Shown in pieces: positions 1 through 6,559 of a stretch of DNA of 11,530 bases. The stretch spans positions 1 to 11,530 of the forward strand of contig MFCJ01000013.1 in the NCBI GenBank assembly GCA_001775255.1, given 5' to 3'. The translations under genes and the position numbers were made by a program. Position 1 is the first letter of the stretch. Every line of letters begins with the position of its first letter. The notes under the pieces were generated by a model, which saw only the letters and a program-made list of their open reading frames with translations, ran no database searches and had not been told where the DNA came from. The stretch comes from Candidatus Dadabacteria bacterium RIFCSPHIGHO2_12_FULL_53_21. GTDB lineage: Bacteria > Desulfobacterota_D > UBA1144 > Nemesobacterales > UBA2774.

Positions 1-386
1 CCGCTTATTCGTTTATCAATCCAAAATATTCAGGGTCTCATCTTCTCTTGCCTTTCCCAAAGCATATGGGACATCGGGACACATGATCCGGGTATATACC
101 CAGCCCGTCTGTCCCATTGTCCCACAAGAAAAATCCCCCTGAATTTGGTTTCAATAACCAAGTCACTTCGATTAAGGAACTCCTTTGCTGTTAATCAACA
201 TCGACCAATTCCTCCGAATTGTCGGAATTGTTCCCCTTTTCCAAAGGGGGAAAATGCCTTTAATTCCCTCCTTAGAAAAAGAACGGATGCAAACGAGTGC
301 GCATCCGGACTCCATAACAATAAAGGCACCGAAGTAAATTAACTTCCGGCTGGATGCTGCTGAAGTCTAAATAGATTAGGGAGGAT
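1..386. other. Non-coding, AT-rich accessory-looking segment
   Basis: I see no credible gene here. The one open frame (145-342, plus) has no ribosome site, no recognisable domain and a composition unlike protein. The segment is rich in short inverted repeats: the pair at 67-81/110-124, a CCCCTTT/AAAGGGG arm pair near 234-249, and the stem-loop starting at 363. Together with the broken efflux gene just downstream, this looks like decayed intergenic or mobile-element-derived DNA. No transposase is visible. Confidence 0.5.
67..124. repeat. Imperfect inverted repeat enclosing a 12-bp palindrome
   Basis: The left arm TGGGACATCGGGACA (67-81) and the right arm TGTCCCATTGTCCCA (110-124) are reverse complements at 13 of 15 positions. 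Each arm contains two copies of GGGACA or its complement. Between them lies the perfect palindrome GGGTATATACCC (90-101), so the whole block could fold into a nested hairpin. It may be a REP-like element, a transposon end or an operator. Nothing adjacent identifies which. Confidence 0.55.
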
Positions 387-394
387 TTAGACTT
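363..394. repeat. Perfect 10-bp stem-loop at the end of the efflux remnant
   Basis: AAGTCTAAAT (363-372) is exactly complementary to ATTTAGACTT (385-394), with a 12-nt loop. On the minus strand the stem contains the stop codon of the RND remnant (387-389), so it may be that gene's old transcription terminator. No clear T-run follows on the minus strand, so termination is only an inference. Confidence 0.5.
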
Positions 395-530
395 TCCCCC
401 ACTTTATAATCTTGAGATCGAGCACGAATACCGCGTAGAATACCGGAACGAGCACGAGCTCTATCACCGTCGCGAGCGCGAGTCCTCCCACCTGCGCGTA
501 ACAGAAGGGCTGCCAGAGCGGCCCCCCGTG
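387..530 (-). pseudogene. C-terminal remnant of an RND (HAE1-type) efflux transporter
   Basis: Read on the minus strand, about 47 codons ending at the stop at 387-389 encode GGPLWQP, then GGLALATVIELVLVPVFYAVF and a short basic tail. This is the pattern of the last transmembrane helix of RND inner-membrane pumps, normally GGPxWxPMAxxIIGGLxxATxLTLxVVPVLY. An intact pump has about 1000 or more residues. Upstream of about position 530 the frame continues but no longer looks like an RND protein, and no other pump fragment is visible. The gene is therefore a truncated relic and cannot export anything. In an intact relative this helix sits in the cytoplasmic membrane and the protein works with a periplasmic adaptor and an outer-membrane channel. 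The family call rests on the motif alone. Confidence 0.6.
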
Positions 531-788
531 GAGCGAAGCCCAGGCAGACACACACTGAAATGCGCATTGTGTCCTTATATGATTGCTACGTAGCTCCCCT
601 GCTTCTGTCAAGCCCCCGTATATAGCCCCCCCTTAAAGTTAGTTGTTTGCACTAATACACGGAGACCTGATAGTCACGGATTGATTTAGAATTAGCCTTC
701 CCACCCTCACCCTCCTTTCTCATTATGCACTGTAAGCCTCTTCTTATTGAACTTATGAACCTATTATGGGGGGCAGGTTACTTCCTGG

Positions 789-817
789 TTGTCTCATATG
801 TCGTGAACCTATACACT
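789..817 (+). promoter_or_regulatory. Possible promoter of the DUF1003 gene
   Basis: TTGTCT (789-794) and TACACT (812-817) are separated by 17 bp, a loose sigma70-type pair. Transcription would start near 824 and leave a very short leader just before the Shine-Dalgarno AGGAGG at 825-830, which makes this exact assignment doubtful. TATACA at 810-815, with a 15-bp spacer, is an alternative -10. Confidence 0.25.
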
Positions 818-836
818 GTTAAGCAGGAGGAATAAT

Positions 837-1556
837 ATGAAAGAAAAACATGAAAACACTTTTCTCTGTCCCATTTGCGGGGAACAAAAATCTTTGATTG
901 ATCAAATGCACGGAGATATTATTCACGGCTCTGTGAAGGAGTGCATTCTTAAAAAGCATCCCGAATGGTCCTCACAAAATGTTATATGTCTATCCTGCCT
1001 CAACCGTTTTAGAGCGGATTACATAGAGGATGTTCTCGAAACGGATAAGGGGGAACTTTCTTCACTTGAACAGGAATTAGTTGAAAGCCTGAGAAACGAG
1101 GAACTGGTTTCCAGGAACATCAATGCCGAATTTTACCAGCAGCTCACTTTTGGCGAGCGTATGGCTGATAAGATTGCCGAATTCGGAGGGAGCTGGTACT
1201 TCCTTGGCATCTTTTCCATTGTTTTTTTATTTTGGATAGTAATGAACACAATCTTTCTTATGCAAAAACCATTCGATCCGTACCCTTTTATCCTTCTGAA
1301 CTTGGTTCTTTCGTGCTTAGCGGCCGTTCAGGCTCCTGTTATTTTGATGACTCAGAATCGCGAGGAGGCAAAAGACCGTATGAGGTCAGAGAGTGATTAT
1401 CGTATTAATTTGAAAGCGGAATTAGGGATACGACACCTGCACGCCAAAATGGATCAGCTGCTTTCACACCAGTGGAGAAGACTGCTTGAAATTCAAAAAA
1501 TTCAGATGGAAATTATGGAGGAGTTTATTCATAAAACACCCGGAAAGCGCATCTGA
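837..1556 (+). CDS. DUF1003 membrane protein with zinc-finger-like N-terminus
   Basis: This 239-aa protein belongs to the DUF1003 family, whose biochemical role is unknown. The DUF1003 core spans about residues 98-200: the TFGERMADKIAEFGGSW entry motif, a first membrane helix at 120-142, the linker KPFDPYPF, a second helix at 150-172 and the signature QAPVILMTQNREEAKDR, followed by a charged amphipathic tail. Both ends are probably cytoplasmic. The N-terminal region carries C11-x2-C14 and C51-x2-C54 pairs plus His residues, suggesting a metal-binding module, which many DUF1003 proteins lack. The start is well supported by AGGAGG at 825-830, 6 nt upstream. The gene is visibly more AT-rich than the genes to its right and uses different Arg and Ile codons, consistent with acquisition or a different expression class. 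It stands alone, 432 nt before the next gene. Confidence 0.88.
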   Translation: MKEKHENTFLCPICGEQKSLIDQMHGDIIHGSVKECILKKHPEWSSQNVICLSCLNRFRADYIEDVLETDKGELSSLEQELVESLRNEELVSRNINAEFYQQLTFGERMADKIAEFGGSWYFLGIFSIVFLFWIVMNTIFLMQKPFDPYPFILLNLVLSCLAAVQAPVILMTQNREEAKDRMRSESDYRINLKAELGIRHLHAKMDQLLSHQWRRLLEIQKIQMEIMEEFIHKTPGKRI

Positions 1557-1566
1557 AAGTACCATA

Positions 1567-1604
1567 GAGGAATTATCTTGGCGGATAAGCTCATAATTGT
1601 CCTC
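1567..1604 (+). repeat. Bulged stem-loop just after the DUF1003 stop
   Basis: GAGGAATTAT (1567-1576) can pair with ATAATT-GT-CCTC (1593-1604), with a 2-nt bulge, and an inner CTT/AAG pair extends the structure. It lies 10 nt after the stop codon, so it may stabilise or end the DUF1003 mRNA. No T-tract follows, so it is not a typical intrinsic terminator. Confidence 0.3.
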
Positions 1605-1780
1605 CTCCGATAGTTCGATGAAACTCCTGGATTTAATTAAAGCGGAATAAAATCAATTTATATAAAAAAGATAGTAAAATTAACTGGACACCCCTTGTTC
1701 TTAATGGTTTTGGAAAATTATCGGCGGGCAATTCACAAGGGCTTAAAAACGGGTAAAATGTTTTAAAGGGGGCAGGGTTC

Positions 1781-1878
1781 TATATTAATAACCTATGGTC
1801 GCCTATTGTGCATCGCGGAAGAATATTCTTCCGCGGCCCGGACGAAATATTACTATGTAGCGGTAATTATATTAATAA
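1781..1878. repeat. 11-bp direct repeat flanking the palindrome
   Basis: TATATTAATAA occurs at 1781-1791 and again at 1868-1878. The copies lie 33 bp to the right and left of the central palindrome's outer arms (gaps of 22 and 32 bp to its ends). In such AT-rich DNA an 11-bp match could be chance. If real, the arrangement could be a pair of regulator sites. Confidence 0.3.
1814..1835. promoter_or_regulatory. Perfect 22-bp palindrome, candidate operator
   Basis: CGCGGAAGAAT (1814-1824) is followed immediately by its exact reverse complement ATTCTTCCGCG (1825-1835). Its GC-rich ends stand out in AT-rich surroundings. It lies about 70 bp upstream of the -35 box of the malate synthase-isocitrate lyase gene, a plausible place for a dimeric regulator. 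It could instead fold as an RNA hairpin, but no T-run follows, so a terminator is less likely. No known regulator consensus is recognised. Confidence 0.45.
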
Positions 1879-1903
1879 ACATAGTGAGTTATGGTGGTTT
1901 TAT

Positions 1904-1931
1904 TTGATTTGAAGGCCTGTTGTATTATAAT
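1904..1931 (+). promoter_or_regulatory. Sigma70-type promoter of the malate synthase-isocitrate lyase gene
   Basis: TTGATT (1904-1909) and a consensus TATAAT (1926-1931) are 16 bp apart. Transcription would begin near 1938, giving a leader of about 50 nt. The leader contains AAGGAG (1973-1978) and AGGAG (1980-1984) before the ATG at 1989. Confidence 0.6.
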
Positions 1932-1988
1932 GATGGTTCCCTTTTTTAATCTTTTGCACAGTATAAAAACCTAAGGAGAAGGAGCGAC

Positions 1989-4900
1989 ATGAGCACCGTT
2001 CGTGATATTTCAAAACCGCCGTTCAAGGTAATTTCCGCCCCGAGGAATCTCCAGATAAGGAACAGCCTCGCGAGCGAATACGCCGACATATACACGCCGC
2101 AAGTTCTGGAAGCCCTGAAGGCGCTTTCGGTATTCAATAAAGACCAGAAGATGCTGATGGAAAAGCGGTATGCCAGGAGGGCCCAGCGCAACCGCAACAG
2201 GGAAAGGATAAGGTTCCTCAACCCCAACGATTTCATACCCCGCACGAATATCAAGGTGCAGGACGCAAGGGACGGCAAGTTCGTGGGCTCCGATGTCCCG
2301 CACGACCTCCAGAGGCAGTGGATTCAGGGGACAGGCCCGGCCGCCAAGCCTAATACTTCTATCGACAAAAGTATACGTAACGTGGCGTACGCGCTCCTTT
2401 CGGGAGCGGACGGCTGGATGTTCGACGGCGAGGACGCCCTCGGCCAGATAAGCACGATGTCGCTCGACAACCAGAGGAATCTGAAGCTCGCCATCAGGAA
2501 AGACCCCATGTTCATGAACGTCGCCGAGCAGGTCTCGAGGGAGATGAACGAATGGGCGAAGGGGTTCCTTGGGCGGGATATAATTATCGACTGGAGAAAG
2601 CAGCTCGACTTCACGACGAAGATATTCCGGGCGAGGGGTCTCCATCTCGACGACAGGCACATAAGGGACGAGAACGGCCTCATGCTCTCGGCCTCCATAG
2701 TCGACGTCGTCCTTTACGTGGTGAACAACTATCAGGAGCTCGACAAGTCAGGCTCTTCGATAGTGCTCTACCTGCCCAAGATACAGACGGCCGAAGAGGC
2801 CGCTTTCTGGAACGAGCTCCTTTCGGCGCTCGAGGATCACCTGAGCATACCGCTCGGAAGCATCAAGGTATACGTCCTCATCGAACAGCTCGAGGCTACG
2901 TTCCAGCTGATGGAGATACGCGCAGCCCTCGGCAGGCATTTCGTGGGGTTCAACACCGGCAGGTGGGATTACATAAACAGCGTTTCCGACGCCATGGCGT
3001 GGGACCAGTCGTTCATTAACCCGAGCATAGAATCGATAACGATGACTTACGGATATATGAGGAATTACGAAGACCGGGTGCGCAGAGCCGTAAACACCCC
3101 CGGGGTCAACCATAACTACGCCCTCTGGCAGGGCGGGATGGAGCCTAACATACCGGTAGGCTCGGATAAAGGCGTAAAAGAAGGCATGAAGAAAGCGGTC
3201 GATGGGGCCAGAAGGGAGCAGCAGGAGGGTGCGAGCGGGAAGTGGGTCGCGCACTGGAAGATGGTGCATATAATCAGGCCCGTATGGGAAGAGGCGGGGC
3301 AGGAAAACCAGATGGGAAGGAAATTCCCGACGCTCACCTATTCTGACGAGGACGCGGACGGGCTCACCCTGCTAGAGCCGGCGCCCCGGACTATAAGGGG
3401 GGCAAGGAACCTGATGTCGGTCGCCCTTCAATACGGGAACGCGTTCGGACAGGGTTTCCAGGCCGCAGCGCTTAAACCTGCGGATTTCTTCGGCAACGAC
3501 GACATACTCTATTTAATGGAAGACATGGCCACGGGCGAGATACGCCTCAGCATACTCTGGGAATGGGTAGACAAGGGCGCCGTGCTTACCGAGGACGATG
3601 AGGAAACGGGAGTAAAGGCGGGGGACATATTCACGTCCGACCTCTTCGAAAGGCTCCTCGCCGAGGAATACGACAAGCTGCTCCGGGCGAAGGACAAGGA
3701 CGTCCACGACGACTCCAAGCCCACCACGCTCCCCATAGCCAGGGAGATAGTGGAAACATACGTGCTCGACAGCATCAAGACCCCATGGTACATCGACCTC
3801 CTGAATATAAACCTCAACAACCACGACCTATCGACCGCGAAGATCAGGATAAAGCAGTACATGGACGCCTTCAAAAAAGACGGCACGAGGATCACGGAGA
3901 ACCTCGACTTCCTGCCCGAGACGAGGCTCGACACGACGCTCGAGGACGAGCTCGATTCGTTCGAAAGGGAAGTCAGGGAGATGAAGGACTGGTTCGCCCA
4001 GCCGAGGTTCAAGGGCATAAGGCGACTATACTCCGCGCGCCAGGTCGTACAGCAGGCCGGGACCATCGAAAACGACTACACGGTAGCAAGGAAATATTCC
4101 GAGGAATTCTACAACAGGCTCCGTGAGCTGTTCGCCAGGGGCGAGCAGATAACCACGTTCGGGCCCTATTCGCCGGGACAGATAGTGACGATGAAGCGCA
4201 TAGGCATAGAAGGGATATATCTCGGCGGCTGGGCTACGTCCGCGAAAGGATCTCTCTCGGAAGACCCGGGCCCCGACCTCGCGAGCTATCCGCTGAGCCA
4301 GGTGCCGGATGAGGCCGCAGGGCTCGTCCGCGCTCTCCTGACAGCCGACCGGAACCAGAAGTTCATGAGGTCGCGCATGTCGGAGAAGGAGAGGAAGGCT
4401 ACTCCCAAGGTCGATTACAGGCCGTTCATCATAGCCGACGCCGACACGGGGCACGGGGGAGACGCCCACGTCAGGAACCTCGTAAGGAGGTTCGTCGAAG
4501 CGGGCGTGACCGGGTACCACATAGAGGACCAGAAGCCCGGCACGAAGAAATGCGGCCATCAGGGCGGGAAGGCGCTGGTGCCTGTTGACGAGCAGATAAA
4601 AAGACTGAACGCGGCGAGGTTTCAGCTCGACATCATGAAGGTGCCGGGGATCATCGTCGCCCGTACGGACGCCGAGGCCGCCAACCTCCTCGACGGAAGG
4701 GGAGACGAGCGCGACCAGCCGTTCATACTGGGAGCCACCGTCACGAACGTACCCGGATACAAGAACTGCTATCTCGCTATTCTGAAAAGGTTTTACGACA
4801 AGGGCATCACGGACGTGAACGGCTTTATGCTCTACCAGATCTCTGACGCCGAGTACGACGAGGTCTACGAGTGGTTCGACAAGGTGGGCCTCACGCCTAT

Positions 4901-6239
4901 AATAGACAAGAGCATACAGGCGCTCAAGGAAGGGAAGGAGAGGAGCATCACCAAGCCGCTCGAGAACGCGGCCAGCAAGTTCGTCGAGACCTGGGAAGTA
5001 GAATCCGGGCTTATGACGTACGACCAGGCTGTAGCGGAGCAGATGGAGTTCGCGATAGAAGAGGGCAGGAACCTCGGGATGACCATAGAAGAATGGTTCG
5101 AATTCGCGCAGCACGCCTCCTACCAGCACGCGAGGGACAAGGCGAGACAGATGGGCATAGAAGCCCTGTGGGACTGCGAGCTTTCGAGGACGCCCGAGGG
5201 CTACTATCAGGTAAAGGGCGGCATAGAATACGCCATAGCGAAATCTCTCGCAGTCGCTCCTTACGCCGATTTAATATGGATGGAAACCAAAACAGCAAAT
5301 TACGAAGAAGCCAGGGAATTCGCCGAAGCGGTACACGCGGAGTTCCCTGACAAGATGCTCGCCTATAACCTGTCGCCTTCGTTCAACTGGGATACTACGG
5401 GTATGAGCGAAGAGGAGATGAGGAACTTCCCCAAGGAAATAGGGAAGCTCGGCTACGTATTCGACTTCATCACCTACGGCGGTCACCAGATAGACGGACT
5501 CGCGGCCGAGGAGTTCGCGACGGCGCTCAAGCAGGACGGGATGCTCGCGCTGGCGAGGCTCCAGAGGAAGTTCAGGCTCCTCGACTCGCCTTACAGGACG
5601 CCGCAGACACTCGTCGGAGGGCCCCGGCTCGACGGAGCGCTCGCCGCATCGTCCGGACGCACCGCGACCACGGTCGCCATGGGCGCGGGCTCGACCCAGG
5701 TACAGCACCTGGTCGAAACCGAAGTCCCGCCCAGGCTTCTCGAAGACTGGTTCGAGCTCTGGTCGGAGCACTACGGCATACCGGGACGCCTGAGCGTAAA
5801 GCTGAGACCGCATACCGCGGGCTCGGAGCTCCTCGAGCTCTCGGTCAAGGACGAAGGCGGGAATAAAGTGGCAGACGCGATTTTCACGACCATACACGAC
5901 CGCTGGGGGAACAACTTCGTTTCCATCAGGGACCAGAACACCTTCGAAGACAAGTTCCGCAAGAAGAGGCTCATGGCCCTCATCCATATATTCCTGATAC
6001 ACAGGTACAAGGCGGTCTCCGTACACTACGTGAGCCCGACCGAAGATAACCAGAAACAGGCCCAGGGGATGAAAGCGATGGGGATATACGACGAGGTCAA
6101 CACCGAGATCGGCCACATCATCGTGGCCAGGGTCAACACCGAAAGGGTAAAGGAGCTCCTCGCTCCGGACCTCACCGAGCTCAAGGGCTTCATCGCGAAG
6201 AAATCGAAACCGAAGGGTAAGAAAAAAGACAAGCAGTAA
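1989..6239 (+). CDS. aceB-aceA: Bifunctional malate synthase-isocitrate lyase (glyoxylate shunt fusion)
   Basis: One 1416-aa protein carries both glyoxylate-shunt steps: isocitrate to succinate plus glyoxylate, then glyoxylate plus acetyl-CoA to malate. Residues 1 to about 650 are a divergent malate synthase A. They show RARG (R214-G217), the Mg ligands E299 (VLIEQLEATFQ) and D327 (FNTGRWDY), 28 residues apart as in known malate synthases, and the likely catalytic base D512 (MEDMATGEI). Residues 655-1416 are a long isocitrate lyase closely resembling Mycobacterium ICL2. They contain GGWATSAKGS (746 onwards), the Mg-site stretch ADADTGHGG (816-824), catalytic KKCGH (853-857, C855) and NLSPSFNW (1127-1134). 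The ICL2-specific C-terminal domain begins near T1244. The start at 1989 has strong Shine-Dalgarno sites. No frameshift or missing key residue is seen. A Lys-rich tail ends the protein. It is probably cytosolic, and a terminator follows directly. The exact domain joint is inferred. Confidence 0.95.
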   Translation: MSTVRDISKPPFKVISAPRNLQIRNSLASEYADIYTPQVLEALKALSVFNKDQKMLMEKRYARRAQRNRNRERIRFLNPNDFIPRTNIKVQDARDGKFVGSDVPHDLQRQWIQGTGPAAKPNTSIDKSIRNVAYALLSGADGWMFDGEDALGQISTMSLDNQRNLKLAIRKDPMFMNVAEQVSREMNEWAKGFLGRDIIIDWRKQLDFTTKIFRARGLHLDDRHIRDENGLMLSASIVDVVLYVVNNYQELDKSGSSIVLYLPKIQTAEEAAFWNELLSALEDHLSIPLGSIKVYVLIEQLEATFQLMEIRAALGRHFVGFNTGRWDYINSVSDAMAWDQSFINPSIESITMTYGYMRNYEDRVRRAVNTPGVNHNYALWQGGMEPNIPVGSDKGVKEGMKKAVDGARREQQEGASGKWVAHWKMVHIIRPVWEEAGQENQMGRKFPTLTYSDEDADGLTLLEPAPRTIRGARNLMSVALQYGNAFGQGFQAAALKPADFFGNDDILYLMEDMATGEIRLSILWEWVDKGAVLTEDDEETGVKAGDIFTSDLFERLLAEEYDKLLRAKDKDVHDDSKPTTLPIAREIVETYVLDSIKTPWYIDLLNINLNNHDLSTAKIRIKQYMDAFKKDGTRITENLDFLPETRLDTTLEDELDSFEREVREMKDWFAQPRFKGIRRLYSARQVVQQAGTIENDYTVARKYSEEFYNRLRELFARGEQITTFGPYSPGQIVTMKRIGIEGIYLGGWATSAKGSLSEDPGPDLASYPLSQVPDEAAGLVRALLTADRNQKFMRSRMSEKERKATPKVDYRPFIIADADTGHGGDAHVRNLVRRFVEAGVTGYHIEDQKPGTKKCGHQGGKALVPVDEQIKRLNAARFQLDIMKVPGIIVARTDAEAANLLDGRGDERDQPFILGATVTNVPGYKNCYLAILKRFYDKGITDVNGFMLYQISDAEYDEVYEWFDKVGLTPIIDKSIQALKEGKERSITKPLENAASKFVETWEVESGLMTYDQAVAEQMEFAIEEGRNLGMTIEEWFEFAQHASYQHARDKARQMGIEALWDCELSRTPEGYYQVKGGIEYAIAKSLAVAPYADLIWMETKTANYEEAREFAEAVHAEFPDKMLAYNLSPSFNWDTTGMSEEEMRNFPKEIGKLGYVFDFITYGGHQIDGLAAEEFATALKQDGMLALARLQRKFRLLDSPYRTPQTLVGGPRLDGALAASSGRTATTVAMGAGSTQVQHLVETEVPPRLLEDWFELWSEHYGIPGRLSVKLRPHTAGSELLELSVKDEGGNKVADAIFTTIHDRWGNNFVSIRDQNTFEDKFRKKRLMALIHIFLIHRYKAVSVHYVSPTEDNQKQAQGMKAMGIYDEVNTEIGHIIVARVNTERVKELLAPDLTELKGFIAKKSKPKGKKKDKQ

Positions 6240-6258
6240 GCACTGAGAAATAAAGCTG

Positions 6259-6295
6259 CGGAGACCCCGGGATATAAGGGGTCTCCGGATTTTCT
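6259..6295 (+). terminator. Intrinsic terminator of the fused glyoxylate-shunt gene
   Basis: A perfect 10-bp GC-rich stem, CGGAGACCCC (6259-6268) with GGGGTCTCCG (6278-6287), has a 9-nt loop and is followed by ATTTTCTC. It begins 20 nt after the stop codon. Confidence 0.85.
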
Positions 6296-6329
6296 CGATT
6301 ACGATTCAGCAGGGGGTATTTAAACCGTT

Positions 6330-6419
6330 ATGGAGCTGCTTCCGCCTTTCCTATACGCGATATTCCTTCTCGCCTTCGTCCTGCTTCTTTTGCTCAAAGC
6401 AAGAAATATAAAGGACTGA
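6330..6419 (+). CDS. Candidate 29-aa single-helix membrane peptide
   Basis: The frame encodes MELLPPFLYAIFLLAFVLLL followed by a few Leu, then KARNIKD and a stop. It has a short N-terminus, about 20 uninterrupted hydrophobic residues and a basic cytoplasmic-type tail, the layout of small single-pass membrane proteins. AGGGGG (6311-6316) lies 13 nt upstream, longer than ideal. It falls between two convergent genes, after the terminator, with no evident promoter. No family is recognised, and the frame could be chance. Confidence 0.3.
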   Translation: MELLPPFLYAIFLLAFVLLLLLKARNIKD

Positions 6420-6425
6420 GAAGCG

Positions 6426-6462
6426 GCGGGTGAGCACCCGCGGGCATACGAGCGGGCATACG
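6426..6462. repeat. GC-rich hairpin plus 11-bp tandem repeat between convergent genes
   Basis: GCGGGT (6426-6431) and ACCCGC (6436-6441) form a 6-bp stem with a 4-nt loop. Overlapping its right edge, GCGGGCATACG occurs twice with a 12-bp period (6440-6450 and 6452-6462). The hairpin lies about 120 nt past the trhO stop on the minus strand and might end that transcript, though the following T-content is weak. Confidence 0.4.
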
Positions 6463-6559
6463 TTCTGTAACCTCCGTACCTGCTAAACTTAAATTCGGTC
6501 GGTCCCCGGTTTACCCTATGTCGAGCCCCAAGCTTGATGATGATTTGTTTCGAGTATCG

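Larger units (their letters stand above)
1557..1988. other. 432-bp intergenic control region of the glyoxylate-shunt gene
   Basis: No gene is seen here. The region is AT-rich and holds, in order, a bulged stem-loop after the DUF1003 stop (1567-1604), an 11-bp direct repeat (1781-1791 and 1868-1878), a perfect palindrome (1814-1835), a 7-bp inverted repeat ACTATGT/ACATAGT (1852-1858/1879-1885), a promoter (1904-1931) and two purine-rich Shine-Dalgarno stretches (1973-1984). The density of elements suggests regulated expression of the fused enzyme, but no regulator-family consensus is recognised. Confidence 0.6.

Noticed and set aside
145..342. Open frame of 65 codons on the plus strand
   Set aside because: No Shine-Dalgarno, no domain, low-complexity Asn/Pro/Arg-rich composition and overlap with inverted repeats.
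4026..5129. 367-codon minus-strand frame inside the isocitrate lyase half
   Set aside because: It is antisense to conserved lyase motifs and has no recognisable domain.
5271..6116. 281-codon minus-strand frame opposite the lyase C-terminal domain
   Set aside because: It is a mirror frame of the real gene with no ribosome site or domain.
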